64,000 nucleotides of DNA from an uncultured Burkholderiales bacterium (GCA_903887325.1 CAISPG010000132.1:40070-104069); one strand, 5' to 3'; shown: positions 36,306-46,290, numbered from the stretch's first letter. Notes: generated by a model from the sequence alone, not told the origin. Numbers and translations: made by a program.

Positions 36306-38684
36306 TTAAACAGGCGTCAATTTAGCGACCGACAGCGCCAGCCATTTCACGCCATGGCGGTTGAATTTCACCTGAGCGCGAGCATCATCCCCCACACCTT
36401 CCATAGACACCACGGTACCTTCGCCGAACTTGGTGTGAAACACCTGCAAGCCGCTGCGGACCCAGGCGTTCGGGCCGCTGGCAGTTGCCGGATTTGCGCG
36501 TTGAGGGATAGAAGGCGGCGTCGGTGTGAAAAAACCGGCCCGGCCTGAATCCTTGTCGCCGAAGCCCGAGGGTCTGCTGCCCCACATGGGCTGTGCCTGC
36601 AATCCTGTTTTAGGTGTTAACCACTTCATGGTGTGCTCGGGCATTTCGTCAAAAAACCGGCTTTTGATGTTGTAGCGGGTCTGGCCGTGCAACATGCGGG
36701 TTTGCGAATGGCTCAGGTACAAGCGCTTGCGCGCACGCGTGATGGCCACGTACATCAAACGACGTTCTTCTTCCAGGCCTTCGAAATCGCTCATGGCGTT
36801 TTCATGCGGAAACAAACCTTCTTCCAAACCGGTGATAAACACGCAATCAAACTCCAGACCTTTGGCCGCGTGCACCGTCATCAACTGCACCGCGTCTTGT
36901 CCGGCTTGCGCCTGGTTGTCACCGGCTTCCAAAGCCGCGTGACTGAGGAACGCCGCCAAAGGCGACAGGGTTTCGCCGGTGTCGGCATCGGGCTGCGAAT
37001 CTGTGCCATTGGCTTTGGCTTTCGCCGCTGCGAAATCAGCCTGGCTTTGCAATGCCTCGTCCACTGGTAAAGCCACTGCGTCTTTGCCAAAACCTTCTTG
37101 CGTGACAAAACTCTCTGCGGCATTGACCAGCTCTTGCAAGTTTTCAATCCGGTCTGCGCCTTCGCGCTCTGCTTGGTAATGTTCAATCAACTGGCTGTGG
37201 TCCAGCAAGAGTTCAATGATTTGTTTCAGCGTTTGGCCTTGGGTTTGCTCGCGCAACACATCGAGTTTGGCGACAAACGCAGAAATATTCGCACCCGCCT
37301 TGCCGCTGATGCTGCTGACCGCGTCGTGCAAAGCGCAACCGCTGGCGCGGGCTGCGTCTTGCAATTGCTCAATGCTGCGCGCGCCTATGCCGCGTGGCGG
37401 GAAATTGACCACGCGCATGAAACTGGTGTCGTCGCGCGGGTTCTCGAGCAAACGCAAATACGCCAGCGCATGTTTGATTTCAGCCCGCTCGAAAAAGCGC
37501 AAGCCGCCATACACGCGGTAAGGCATGGCCGCATTGAACAAAGCGGTTTCAATCACCCGGCTTTGTGCATTGCTGCGGTAAAGAATAGCCACTTCACTGC
37601 GGGCCACCACACCTTTTGCACCGTCGCCGTCGCGCCCGTCACGCAGCAGTTGTTTGATCTCTTCCACCATCCAATTGGCCTCGGCCAAATCGCCGGGCGA
37701 CTCCATCACCCGCACCGGCTCGCCCGCGCCTTGCGTGGTGTGCAGGTTTTTGCCCAAGCGGGTTTTGTTGTGTTTGATCAGCTCGTTGGCCGTGTCCAAA
37801 ATATGGCTGTGGCTGCGGTAGTTTTGCTCCAACTTTATCTGGTGCTGCACCTCAAATTCACGCACAAAGTCGGCCATATTGCCCACGCGAGCGCCACGAA
37901 ACGCGTAAATACTTTGGTCATCGTCGCCGACCGCCAGCACCGCGCTGCCCGGGCCACTGAGTAACTTGATCCAAGCGTATTGCAGTTTGTTGGTGTCTTG
38001 AAACTCATCTATCAAAATGTGTGTGAAGCGAAGACGGTAATGCTCGCGCAAAGGCTCGTTGTCGCGCAGTAACTCATAACTGCGCAACATCAGCTCACCA
38101 AAGTCCACCACGCCTTCGCGCTGACACTGGTCTTCGTACAACTGGTACAGCTCAACTTTTTGACGCGTCTCAGGGTCACGCACCACCACGTCTTTGGGAC
38201 GCAGTCCTTCTTCTTTGCAACCGGCGATAAACCATTGCACTTGCTTAGGCGGAAAGCGTTCATCGTCGATATTGAATTGCTTGAGCAAGCGCTTGACCGC
38301 AGATAACTGGTCTTGCGTGTCAAGAATTTGAAACGACTGCGGCAAGTTAGCCAGTTTCCAATGCGCCCGCAAAAACCGGTTGCACAAACCGTGGAACGTG
38401 CCAATCCACATGCCGCGCACATTCACCGGCAGCATGGCGCTCAAACGCGTCAACATTTCTTTGGCGGCCTTGTTGGTGAAAGTCACGGCCATCAAACCAC
38501 CGGGCGCGACCTGGCGGGTTTGCAGCAACCAGGCGATGCGCGTGGTCAACACCCGCGTCTTGCCCGATCCGGCACCGGCCAATATCAGCGCGTGCTGACC
38601 CGGTAAGGTGACGGCGGCTTGTTGTTCGGGGTTGAGGCCTTGTAACAAAGGAGAGGAGAAATCGGGGGAAAGGCCTGTGAGCAT
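36306..38684 (-). CDS. uvrD: UvrD/Rep-family DNA helicase
   Basis: 792 residues from the ATG at 38684; the longer frame to 38867 runs into an intergenic region. Superfamily 1 motifs: GLNPEQQAAVT (Q motif), AGAGSGKTRVLTTR (Walker A), DEFQDTNKLQ (Walker B), DDDQSIYAFRGA, and VHAAKGLEFD. The C-terminus ends with a UvrD-type Tudor-like tail (FGEGTVVSMEG). Acts in repair and replication restart. Confidence 0.93.
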   Translation of the reverse strand: MLTGLSPDFSSPLLQGLNPEQQAAVTLPGQHALILAGAGSGKTRVLTTRIAWLLQTRQVAPGGLMAVTFTNKAAKEMLTRLSAMLPVNVRGMWIGTFHGLCNRFLRAHWKLANLPQSFQILDTQDQLSAVKRLLKQFNIDDERFPPKQVQWFIAGCKEEGLRPKDVVVRDPETRQKVELYQLYEDQCQREGVVDFGELMLRSYELLRDNEPLREHYRLRFTHILIDEFQDTNKLQYAWIKLLSGPGSAVLAVGDDDQSIYAFRGARVGNMADFVREFEVQHQIKLEQNYRSHSHILDTANELIKHNKTRLGKNLHTTQGAGEPVRVMESPGDLAEANWMVEEIKQLLRDGRDGDGAKGVVARSEVAILYRSNAQSRVIETALFNAAMPYRVYGGLRFFERAEIKHALAYLRLLENPRDDTSFMRVVNFPPRGIGARSIEQLQDAARASGCALHDAVSSISGKAGANISAFVAKLDVLREQTQGQTLKQIIELLLDHSQLIEHYQAEREGADRIENLQELVNAAESFVTQEGFGKDAVALPVDEALQSQADFAAAKAKANGTDSQPDADTGETLSPLAAFLSHAALEAGDNQAQAGQDAVQLMTVHAAKGLEFDCVFITGLEEGLFPHENAMSDFEGLEEERRLMYVAITRARKRLYLSHSQTRMLHGQTRYNIKSRFFDEMPEHTMKWLTPKTGLQAQPMWGSRPSGFGDKDSGRAGFFTPTPPSIPQRANPATASGPNAWVRSGLQVFHTKFGEGTVVSMEGVGDDARAQVKFNRHGVKWLALSVAKLTPV

Positions 38685-38790
38685 GAGGGGATTGTAGGAA
38701 ACAACACAACGCCAGGCCATGTAAAACAATGTTTGACTCTCCAATTGACAGTCATTAAACTCACATGCAGACAAAAAAGAGGCCGCCAAG

Positions 38791-39042
38791 ATGGAAGTTG
38801 TATTGAAGAAAATGGGCAACAGCACTGCTTTGATATTGCCACCGCCCGTGCTGCGTGACCTCGGCATGAAAGCCGGTCAACCCCTCAGACTGTCCACCAC
38901 CGCTGATGGCAAAGTCGTGTTGGAGCACAAACGCAAACACCATTTGGCTGATCTGATTGCCCAATGCGACCCCAAAGCCGCGCCTCCGGCAGACATGGCG
39001 CTATGGGACCAGTCCAAGCCCGCTGGTCAGGAGGTCTGGTAA
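38791..39042 (+). CDS. MazE-like antitoxin
   Basis: 83 residues with a SpoVT/AbrB-type N-terminus (VVLKKMGNSTALILPPPVLR) and a C-terminal toxin-binding tail ending in WDQSKPAGQEVW. Its stop overlaps the MazF-like start (TAATG). Likely autoregulator. Confidence 0.87.
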   Translation: MEVVLKKMGNSTALILPPPVLRDLGMKAGQPLRLSTTADGKVVLEHKRKHHLADLIAQCDPKAAPPADMALWDQSKPAGQEVW

Positions 39043-39380
39043 TGGCTGTGTTCGATCGAGGAGATATCGTCAGTGTGCCGCTGGACCCGGTACTCGGGCA
39101 CGAGCAACGCGGCACCCGACCAGCATTAGTAATAACCACCAAAAATTTCAACCGCTTAGGCGATGTGTTGGTTGCCCCGATTTCACAAGGCGGCGATCAT
39201 GCCCGCTACGCCGGTTTTGCCGTCACCCTGACGGGCAGCGGCTGCAAAACCCAAGGCGTTGTGCTGGTCAACAAAATCCGCATGCTCGACTTAGCTGCAC
39301 GGCAGGCGAGAAAAATTGAACGTGCACCAGCGATGGTGATTGAGGATGCCTTGAGTCGCATCGAGGCCATGCTGTCCTGA
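39042..39380 (+). CDS. MazF/PemK-like endoribonuclease toxin
   Basis: 112 residues from the ATG at 39042. FDRGDIVSVPLDPVLGHEQRGTRP gives the MazF/PemK loop with Arg and Gly; ALVITTKNFN and APISQGG follow as in ChpB/PemK types. An mRNA-cleaving toxin neutralised by the preceding MazE-like protein. Confidence 0.87.
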   Translation: MAVFDRGDIVSVPLDPVLGHEQRGTRPALVITTKNFNRLGDVLVAPISQGGDHARYAGFAVTLTGSGCKTQGVVLVNKIRMLDLAARQARKIERAPAMVIEDALSRIEAMLS

Positions 39381-39472
39381 CCAGCCGTGACGCGTCACAG
39401 TCGCTGAAATATCTAGACCACGGGGTCAGTCAATCTGCGTAGAATCAAATACCGGGCCCAAGTTTCTTGCGT

Positions 39473-39531
39473 CCGGTTTATCTAACCGGCCAGGACAAGC
39501 GCTCTCCTTGTTTATCTTTGGAGCCTGGTTC
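39473..39531 (+). promoter_or_regulatory. Structured leader of guaC
   Basis: Three possible helices just before the start: CCGGTT/AACCGG (39473-39478 with 39484-39489), ACAAG/CTTGT (39495-39499 with 39507-39511) and CCAGG/CCTGG (39490-39494 with 39524-39528). The last encloses the second and touches the ribosome site GGAG (39520-39523). This could hide or expose the site, like a riboswitch or attenuator. No known riboswitch class recognised. Confidence 0.4.
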
Positions 39532-40509
39532 ATGGAAATTTTTGATTACGACAATATTCTTTTACTCCCGCGCAAATGCCGCGTGCAAAGCCGCTCTGAA
39601 TGCGACACCGGTGTCACCTTAGGCAAACATACCTTCCGGCTTCCCGTGGTACCCGCGAACATGAAAACCGTGGTGAATGAAAGCATTTGCGAATGGCTGG
39701 CGGCCAATGGCTACTTTTATGTGATGCACCGGTTTGATTTGGACAACGTGGCGTTTGTGCGTAGTTGCCAGAAAAAAGGCATGTACGCCTCGGTGTCGCT
39801 GGGCGTCAAGCAAGCTGACTATGACACTGTGACCGCGTGGCGCGCCGAAGGTCTGAGCCCGGACTACATCACCATCGATATCGCGCATGGCCACTCAGAC
39901 AACGTGCACCGCATGATCACTTATTTGAAAGAGCATTTGCCAGATACCTTCATCATCGCGGGCAATGTGGGCACGCCTGAAGCCGTGATCGATCTGGAAA
40001 CCTGGGGCGCAGATGCGACCAAAGTTGGCATCGGTCCGGGCAAGGTCTGCATCACCAAACTCAAAACCGGCTTTGGCACCGGCGGCTGGCAACTGTCTGC
40101 GCTCAAGTGGTGCGCCCGCGTGGCGACCAAACCCATCATTGCCGATGGCGGCATTCGCGAACACGGCGACATCGCCAAAAGCATTCGTTTCGGCGCGTCC
40201 ATGGTGATGATCGGCTCCATGCTGGCCGGTCACGAAGAATCGCCCGGCCAAACGGTGGAAGTGGATGGCCGTTTGTTCAAGGAATACTACGGCTCGGCCT
40301 CTGACTTCAACAAAGGCGAATACAAACACGTGGAAGGCAAGCGTATTCTGGAACCCATCAAAGGACAGTTGAAAGACACTTTGCGCGAAATGCAGGAGGA
40401 TTTGCAAAGCTCGATCTCCTATGCAGGCGGCACCCGTTTGATGGACATTCGCAAAGTGAACTATGTCATTTTGGGCGGCGCGAATGACGGCGAGCATTTG
40501 TTGATGTAA
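39532..40509 (+). CDS. guaC: GMP reductase
   Basis: 325 residues from the ATG at 39532, length and start ([18 protein letters not shown]) of the GuaC2-type GMP reductase. Catalytic Cys in [11 protein letters not shown]; the IMPDH-like barrel has [17 protein letters not shown]. Converts GMP to IMP with NADPH. A structured leader precedes it. Confidence 0.93.
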   Translation: MEIFDYDNILLLPRKCRVQSRSECDTGVTLGKHTFRLPVVPANMKTVVNESICEWLAANGYFYVMHRFDLDNVAFVRSCQKKGMYASVSLGVKQADYDTVTAWRAEGLSPDYITIDIAHGHSDNVHRMITYLKEHLPDTFIIAGNVGTPEAVIDLETWGADATKVGIGPGKVCITKLKTGFGTGGWQLSALKWCARVATKPIIADGGIREHGDIAKSIRFGASMVMIGSMLAGHEESPGQTVEVDGRLFKEYYGSASDFNKGEYKHVEGKRILEPIKGQLKDTLREMQEDLQSSISYAGGTRLMDIRKVNYVILGGANDGEHLLM

Positions 40510-40546
40510 TGAGTTTGCTTTTCCCACTTCACAGGAGTACCCTGTT

Positions 40547-41959
40547 ATGAACACAACTTTGATACGCAATGGTCGGGTGATCACCGCCAGCGATGACTAT
40601 GTCGCCGATGTGTTGTTGAAGGACGGCATCGTCCACACCATCGGTCAACACCTCGAAGTGGGCGACGACGTGCAAGTGGTGGATGCCACCGGTTTGTATT
40701 TGTTGCCCGGCGGCGTTGACACGCATGTGCACATGGAAAACGTGGTCGGCCCGACCATGACTTGCGACACATTTGCCAGCGGCACCAAAGCGGCTGCTTT
40801 CGGCGGCACCACCACCGTGGTCGACTTTGCTTTGCAAACTGCACAGGACTCACCGCTGGGCGCCATCGCCCGCGCACAACGCAGCGCCGAATCACAAGTG
40901 AATATCGACTACAGCTTGCACGTCATCATCACGCGGGTGGATGACCAGGTGTTGAAAGACGTGCGCCACGCCATGCACCATGAAGGTGTCAGCAGTTTCA
41001 AAATGTTCATGGCCTACCCGGGTGTGATGATGGCCGATGATGCCGCCATCTTCCGCATGTTGCGCCAGGTCGGCGCTGACGGCGGCATGTTGGCTTTGCA
41101 CGCAGAAAACGGCACGGTCATCGACTTGCTGATCAAAGAAGCGCTGGCCGCCGGTCACACCTCTCCGCGTTACCACGAGATGACGCGGCCTTCCATCATG
41201 GAAGGTGAAGCCACGCACCGGGGCATACGCTTGGCTGAACTCGCTGAAGCGCCGATCTACTTTGTGCATGTGTCCAGCAACGACGCCCTCAAAAACATTG
41301 TGCAAGCGCGCGCCGAAGGCATTCCCGTGTTTGCCGAAACCTGTCCACACTATTTGTTGTTTGACAAAAGCGTTTACAGCAGCGATGACTTTGAGATCGC
41401 CAAGTACGTGATGACGCCGCCGCTGCGCACCGCCAATGACCAGAAACATTTGTGGCGCGCGTTGCGTTATGACGACTTGCAAGTGATTGCCACCGACCAC
41501 TGCCCGTTTTGCATGAAGGAAGGTCATCTGGGCTACCAAAAGCAAAAGCAAATGGGCAAAGACGATTTCTCCATGATTCCCAACGGTGCGCCCGGCATTG
41601 AAACCCGCTTGGTCAGCCTGTTTGACATCGGTGTCATGAAAGGCAAGTTTTCGCTCAACCGCTTTGTGGAACTCACCGCCACTTCACCTGCCAAGTTGTT
41701 CGGTCTGTTCCCGAAAAAAGGCACGATTGCGGTGGGCAGCGACGCGGATGTGGTGTTGTTCAACCCGGCGGTCACACAAACCATACACGCCAGCTATTTG
41801 CACAGCAACGTGGACTACACCTTGCTTGAAGGCCGCACCCTGCAAGGCCGCGTAGAAAAAGTGTTTTTACGTGGGCAAATGATTGTGGACGGCAAGCAAT
41901 GGCTGGGCCGCGAAGGCATGGGCCAGTTCGTCAAACGCGGTCAGGTGGTCGGTTTTTAA
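40547..41959 (+). CDS. hydA: Dihydropyrimidinase/hydantoinase
   Basis: 470-residue amidohydrolase. Metal ligands in GVDTHVHME, the carboxylated Lys in SSFKMFMAYPG, and the later FVHVSSN and ATDHCPFC segments. This is the D-hydantoinase/dihydropyrimidinase pattern (dihydrouracil to ureidopropionate, or hydantoins). No dihydropyrimidine dehydrogenase or ureidopropionase is adjacent. It lies 37 bases after guaC, so they may be co-expressed. Confidence 0.9.
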   Translation: MNTTLIRNGRVITASDDYVADVLLKDGIVHTIGQHLEVGDDVQVVDATGLYLLPGGVDTHVHMENVVGPTMTCDTFASGTKAAAFGGTTTVVDFALQTAQDSPLGAIARAQRSAESQVNIDYSLHVIITRVDDQVLKDVRHAMHHEGVSSFKMFMAYPGVMMADDAAIFRMLRQVGADGGMLALHAENGTVIDLLIKEALAAGHTSPRYHEMTRPSIMEGEATHRGIRLAELAEAPIYFVHVSSNDALKNIVQARAEGIPVFAETCPHYLLFDKSVYSSDDFEIAKYVMTPPLRTANDQKHLWRALRYDDLQVIATDHCPFCMKEGHLGYQKQKQMGKDDFSMIPNGAPGIETRLVSLFDIGVMKGKFSLNRFVELTATSPAKLFGLFPKKGTIAVGSDADVVLFNPAVTQTIHASYLHSNVDYTLLEGRTLQGRVEKVFLRGQMIVDGKQWLGREGMGQFVKRGQVVGF

Positions 41960-41973
41960 GCCGGGCTTTAGCC

Positions 41974-42216
41974 ATGAATACGTCATCCCGTGTTTTGCAA
42001 GTGCAGCCTTTGACGGCAGAGGCTTTCAAGCCATTCGGCGATGTGATCGAAGCCACCGATGCAGCCAAGCATTTCAGCATCAACCAAGGCTATGCCGAAC
42101 GCTATGACCGTTTGGCGCTGGTGGACGCCAACGACTTGGGCGGGCAAGCAGCTATCAGTGTGTTTCGCGCCAAGGCCAGACCGATGCCGATGGAATTGAG
42201 CCTGCTTTACCCATAA
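41974..42216 (+). pseudogene. allA: 3'-truncated ureidoglycolate lyase
   Basis: 80 codons matching the N-terminal half of AllA: LQVQPLTAEAFKPFGDVIEA, HFSINQGYAERY, and AISVFRAKARPMP. The family is about 160-170 residues. The match stops at MELSLLYP and a stop codon, where AllA would continue with an ERHPLG-type segment. The conserved catalytic half is absent. It ends at the terminator of the opposite gene, so a rearrangement probably cut it. Confidence 0.75.
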
Positions 42217-42219
42217 AAA

Positions 42220-42252
42220 AACGGCCCTGCCGTTCCGAGGAGCGGGGCCGTT
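42220..42252 (-). terminator. Rho-independent terminator of the PQQ dehydrogenase gene
   Basis: Stem AACGGCCC/GGGCCGTT followed on the minus strand by a run of seven T. It lies 24 bases after the PQQ dehydrogenase stop. Confidence 0.8.
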
Positions 42253-42276
42253 AAACCGGGAAACCCGGGGACTTTC

Positions 42277-44007
42277 TTACTTCTTGGGGAGTTTGTAAAT
42301 CATCAAAGTACCGCCCTGGGGAACCAGGGTGGTGGTGCCTTTGACGTTGTCAATCGCACCTGCCAGACGCTGGGCATCCACGCCCCAACCGGCTTGCACA
42401 GCGATGTATTGCTCGCCGTCGACTTCATAGGAGCTTGGCACGCCGATCACGCCGGAAGGTGCATTGGTTTCCCACAGTGTTTTACCGGTTTTCGCATCGA
42501 AAGCACGGAATTTACGGTCAGGTGTACCGCCCGCAAAGACGAGGCCGCCGCCGGTTGCCATCAAAGGCGTCCACAACTGGTCTTTGAAGTTGTGGGTCCA
42601 TGCCAGCTTGCCGGTTTTGATGTCCCATGCTTGCAGTTCACCGATGTGGTCTTTGGCGCCGGGGCCAAGACGTGTATTGGTAATCACTTCAGCAATAGGG
42701 AAGCCGATGTACAACTCGCCAGCCTTGTAAGGAATGGATTCACCCTTGGGCAGTGTGGAGCACATGTTGTTGTTCGCAGGTATGTAGAACAAACCTGTTT
42801 TCGGGCTGTAGGCCTCAGGAGACCAGTCTTTGCCGCCCCACAAACCGGGACAGAAATCCGCGCCGTTTTTCAGGCTTGGTTTTCTGGACATGTCATAGGT
42901 CGGACGGCCGGTGACCGGATCCACGCTTTTGAACACGTTGTTGCCAACATAAGGCCATGCATTGACAAACTTGATGGCGCCGCCTGAGCGCTCGAGCACC
43001 CACAGGTAGCCGTTACGGCCGGCGTGCACCGCAGCAGAGACTTTGCGGCCTTTGATTTCGGTGTCGATCAGCAGCGGCGGTGTAACCTCATCCCAGTCCC
43101 ATGAATCATTGGGTGCGTACTGGTGGTGACCTTTGATGTCGCCGGTGTCCACGTCAATCGCCAACACGGAGCTGGCGTACAGGTTGTCGCCTTCGCGCAT
43201 GTCAGGTGTCCATGGGCCGGGGTTTCCTGTGCCCCAATAGGCGATATTGGTTTTGGCGTCATAGGTGCCGGTCACCCAGACACTGCCGCCGCCGGTTTTG
43301 TAAGAGCCGTTATCAGGCCATGTGTTGCCACCTGGTTCGTTAGGCGCAGGAATGGTGTAACGCTTCCACACTTGTTTGCCGGTGTTGGCATCGACTGCGG
43401 TGATAAAGCCGCGCACACCGTATTCGCCGCCGGACACGCCGACCATGATCTTGCCTTTGACAGCCAAAGGCGCCAGCGTCATGTAGTAGCCGGTTTTCCA
43501 GTCTTCAATCGCAACAGTCCACAGCACTTTGCCGGTTTTGGCATCCAATGCGACCAGGTTGCAATCGGTGGTGGCGACATACAGTTTGTCTCCATACAGT
43601 GCAACGCCACGGTTGGTCGGGTGCAATTGGAACAGCTCAGGCGCTATTTCCTTTTTGTAGCGCCACAGTTCCATGCCGGTTTTGGCATCCAGAGCAATGA
43701 CCTGGTTTTGCGGTGTCGTGATGTACATATAACCATCATTGACGATAGGAGGCGCCTGGTGGCCTTCCTGCACGCCGGTCGTGAACGACCAGGCTTGTTG
43801 CAGTTTGCCTACGTTGGCTGCATTGATTTTTTCCAACGGGCTGTAGCCCCAGCCCTGGTAGTTACCACGGGTAACCAGCCAGTTGCGTGGCTCGGGGTTT
43901 TGCAGACGCGCGTCTGTCACCGGGTTGTAAGGACCGGCGGCCTGAACGGCTACCGATGCCAACAACAGTGACATGGCGGCTGCCACGGGTTTGAATGTCA
44001 ATTTCAT
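42277..44007 (-). CDS. PQQ-dependent alcohol dehydrogenase with lanthanide signature
   Basis: 576 residues from the ATG at 44007 (GAGGAGAG site), with a signal peptide to about residue 23, so periplasmic. Eight-bladed propeller typical of methanol/ethanol-type quinoproteins. The catalytic Asp304 is followed by Asp306 (NDSWDWDEV), the Asp-x-Asp mark of lanthanide-dependent XoxF and PedH types; calcium enzymes have Ala or Ser there. The vicinal Cys-Cys before NRGVA is replaced by HPT. No cytochrome domain. The neighbouring exported Rieske protein may take the electrons. Confidence 0.85.
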   Translation of the reverse strand: MKLTFKPVAAAMSLLLASVAVQAAGPYNPVTDARLQNPEPRNWLVTRGNYQGWGYSPLEKINAANVGKLQQAWSFTTGVQEGHQAPPIVNDGYMYITTPQNQVIALDAKTGMELWRYKKEIAPELFQLHPTNRGVALYGDKLYVATTDCNLVALDAKTGKVLWTVAIEDWKTGYYMTLAPLAVKGKIMVGVSGGEYGVRGFITAVDANTGKQVWKRYTIPAPNEPGGNTWPDNGSYKTGGGSVWVTGTYDAKTNIAYWGTGNPGPWTPDMREGDNLYASSVLAIDVDTGDIKGHHQYAPNDSWDWDEVTPPLLIDTEIKGRKVSAAVHAGRNGYLWVLERSGGAIKFVNAWPYVGNNVFKSVDPVTGRPTYDMSRKPSLKNGADFCPGLWGGKDWSPEAYSPKTGLFYIPANNNMCSTLPKGESIPYKAGELYIGFPIAEVITNTRLGPGAKDHIGELQAWDIKTGKLAWTHNFKDQLWTPLMATGGGLVFAGGTPDRKFRAFDAKTGKTLWETNAPSGVIGVPSSYEVDGEQYIAVQAGWGVDAQRLAGAIDNVKGTTTLVPQGGTLMIYKLPKK

Positions 44008-44092
44008 ACTTTCTCTCCTCTGTTTCAATGGACGCCCTGTGAAGGGTTGTAATGACGCCGGCCACTGCCGTGCGTCGGCTGAATCCCCGGTC

Positions 44093-44632
44093 TTAAGCGC
44101 CGGGTTTGGCTGAAAACCCACTGTTGATGACCAGCACCTCGTTGTCGCTGGCCAATCCGATCCAAGGCAGGCTTTTAGAAGCAGGGCCTTTGACCACGGA
44201 ACCGGTTTGCAAGGGATTGAACTTGGACAAATGGCAAAAGCACAACAGGCTTTTGTCGTTCTTGGACCATTCGGTGACCTCGCAGCCCTGGTGCGTGCAA
44301 ATGGCTGAAAACGCCAACACACCCGAGACCGCAATAGACTTGGCCTCCGGCGTCAAATCGGCTTCGTCAAAACGCAGCAGCAGCAATTTGTCCATGCGTG
44401 TGGCATCACGCAGTTTTTGCGTGGCCGGGTCCATGGCATACGCCATTACCGGCTTGACACCTATGGGTATGTCCTGCACTTTCAAAGGCTGCTTGTTGTC
44501 GCCTTTGGCAGCCATCAGCTGGTCACCTTTTTGGATTTCGCTGACGATGCCTTCGGCCCAGACTGGAATACCGCAGACACCGGCTGCACCGGCGCTGGCG
44601 ATTTGAATGATGTGACGTCGAGTTGGGTTCAT
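44093..44632 (-). CDS. Tat-exported Rieske iron-sulfur protein
   Basis: 179 residues. Signal RRHIIQIASAGAAG at the N-terminus is twin-arginine type. The 2Fe-2S site is CTHQGCEV and CFCHLSKFNP, the two-Cys two-His Rieske pattern. The mature part resembles the Rieske subunit of cytochrome bc complexes but no cytochrome b is near. It lies 85 bases upstream of the PQQ dehydrogenase gene, same strand, and is a candidate electron acceptor for it. Confidence 0.83.
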   Translation of the reverse strand: MNPTRRHIIQIASAGAAGVCGIPVWAEGIVSEIQKGDQLMAAKGDNKQPLKVQDIPIGVKPVMAYAMDPATQKLRDATRMDKLLLLRFDEADLTPEAKSIAVSGVLAFSAICTHQGCEVTEWSKNDKSLLCFCHLSKFNPLQTGSVVKGPASKSLPWIGLASDNEVLVINSGFSAKPGA

Positions 44633-44676
44633 GGAGGCGGTTGTATGTCAGAGATGCAGGTGATGAAATAGGTGTT

Positions 44677-46245
44677 TCAAGCTAGAGAAGATTGTTTTTG
44701 GGGCTCTGAAAACTGCTCGCGCAGGCGCCTGTGCACGATTTTTCCTGTGGCAGTGCGCGGCATGTCTGCAGCCGACACAAAACGTATCTCTTTGGGCAAT
44801 TTGTAGCCCGCCAGCGTGTGTTTACACCATTGCTTGAGTTCATCTGCCTGGCAATCCGCAGCGGGTTTGAGCACCACCACCGCCAGCACGGTTTCGCCCC
44901 ATTTGTCATGCGGCACACCGATGACAGCGGTTTCTTGTACCGCCGGGTGCGCCGCCAGCACAGCCTCAACCTCAGACGGGTAAACGTTTTCGCCGCCGCT
45001 GATGATCATGTTGCTTTTGCGGTCCATCAGCCAGATGAAACCGTCTGCGTCGCGCCGCGCCATGTCGCCTACCGAGCACCAGGCACCGGCATAGGCTTGG
45101 GCGGTTTTGTCGGGGGCGTTCCAATAGCCTTCAAACGCATACGAGGTGCATGAATACAGTTCGCCGACCTCGCCGTCGGGCACTTCATTACGGTTTTCAT
45201 CCAGTATGCGAATGGGGCCACTGCCCGCCCATTCGCGCCCGACCGAGCCCAGCTTGGTCAACTGTTCTTCGGGGCGCAAGATGGTCACCCAACCGGCTTC
45301 GGTCGAGCCGTACAACTCGTACAACTGGCCGTTAGGAAAGAGTTTTTGGATATCTCGCTTCAAGCTTTCATTGGCCGGTGCGGATGAAATCAATAACCGC
45401 GCGACGCTGCCGGTGGCGAATTGCGCGCGGGCTTGTGCCGACAAACCCAGCATCATGATGTAGTGCGTGGGCACCAGCGACGTGAAGGTGATGCCGTTAT
45501 TGCACAGCAACTCCATGACGCGCGCGGGGTCGAAGCTGGCGCTGTCATCAATGCAAATGCAAGCACCCAAATGCATGAAGGTATTGGCAAAGTAAAGTGA
45601 ATTCGCGTGGCACAAAGGCATGACCAGCAAAGCCTTGTCACGCCGGGTGAAGCCCATTTCCATGGCCGTGGCGTAGGCAATCAAGGTGCTGGCTTCATGG
45701 CTGCGAATAGCACCCTTGGGTTTGCCGGTGGTGCCGGATGTGTACATCAAAGCACAGGTGTCTGTGGGTTTGATCTCGGGCCAGCGTGCAGGCACAACGG
45801 CCTGATGTATCAATTTTTCGTAATCCAGCCAGTCTTCTTGCGTCTGCCCGCCGATTTGCACTTGGGCGCGCAATCCAAGTGCGGGCATGACGTCGTGCAC
45901 CCGTTCCTGCAACACCGGCGTACACAAGAGCGCGGCGGCCCGGGCGTCTTGCAGGATGTAAGCGATTTCATGGCCGGTCAGCCGGAAGTTCAACGGCAAC
46001 GCGACCAGACCGGCGCGCGCCAGCGCCACATAAATTTCCAGCCATTCAATACAGTTATGCGCCAGCACGGCCACCCGGTCACCGTGGTTCAGGCCCTGGG
46101 CCAACAAGCCGGCAGCCAAACCGTCCGCGCGCAGGTTCCATTGCGCAAAGCTCAGGCTGCGTCGCGAATCCATGGCACCGGTGTCGGACGGGCGCAAACG
46201 CGCGTGCGAACGCACCATGTCGGAAATATTCAATAACTGTCTCAA
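44677..46245 (-). CDS. Acyl-CoA synthetase (AMP-forming)
   Basis: 522 residues of the ANL family. P-loop-like LMYTSGTTGKPKGAIRSH, YGSTEAGW, the hinge LMDRKSNMIISGGENVYPSE, and the C-terminal Lys in PRTATGKIVHR. Carboxylate substrate unknown. Divergent from the TPP-enzyme gene across a region with overlapping palindromes; 44 bases upstream of the Rieske gene. Confidence 0.87.
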   Translation of the reverse strand: MRQLLNISDMVRSHARLRPSDTGAMDSRRSLSFAQWNLRADGLAAGLLAQGLNHGDRVAVLAHNCIEWLEIYVALARAGLVALPLNFRLTGHEIAYILQDARAAALLCTPVLQERVHDVMPALGLRAQVQIGGQTQEDWLDYEKLIHQAVVPARWPEIKPTDTCALMYTSGTTGKPKGAIRSHEASTLIAYATAMEMGFTRRDKALLVMPLCHANSLYFANTFMHLGACICIDDSASFDPARVMELLCNNGITFTSLVPTHYIMMLGLSAQARAQFATGSVARLLISSAPANESLKRDIQKLFPNGQLYELYGSTEAGWVTILRPEEQLTKLGSVGREWAGSGPIRILDENRNEVPDGEVGELYSCTSYAFEGYWNAPDKTAQAYAGAWCSVGDMARRDADGFIWLMDRKSNMIISGGENVYPSEVEAVLAAHPAVQETAVIGVPHDKWGETVLAVVVLKPAADCQADELKQWCKHTLAGYKLPKEIRFVSAADMPRTATGKIVHRRLREQFSEPQKQSSLA

Positions 46246-46290
46246 AGCACCATCTCTAGGTTAAACACCGATTTTTGTCACAATAGCCAT

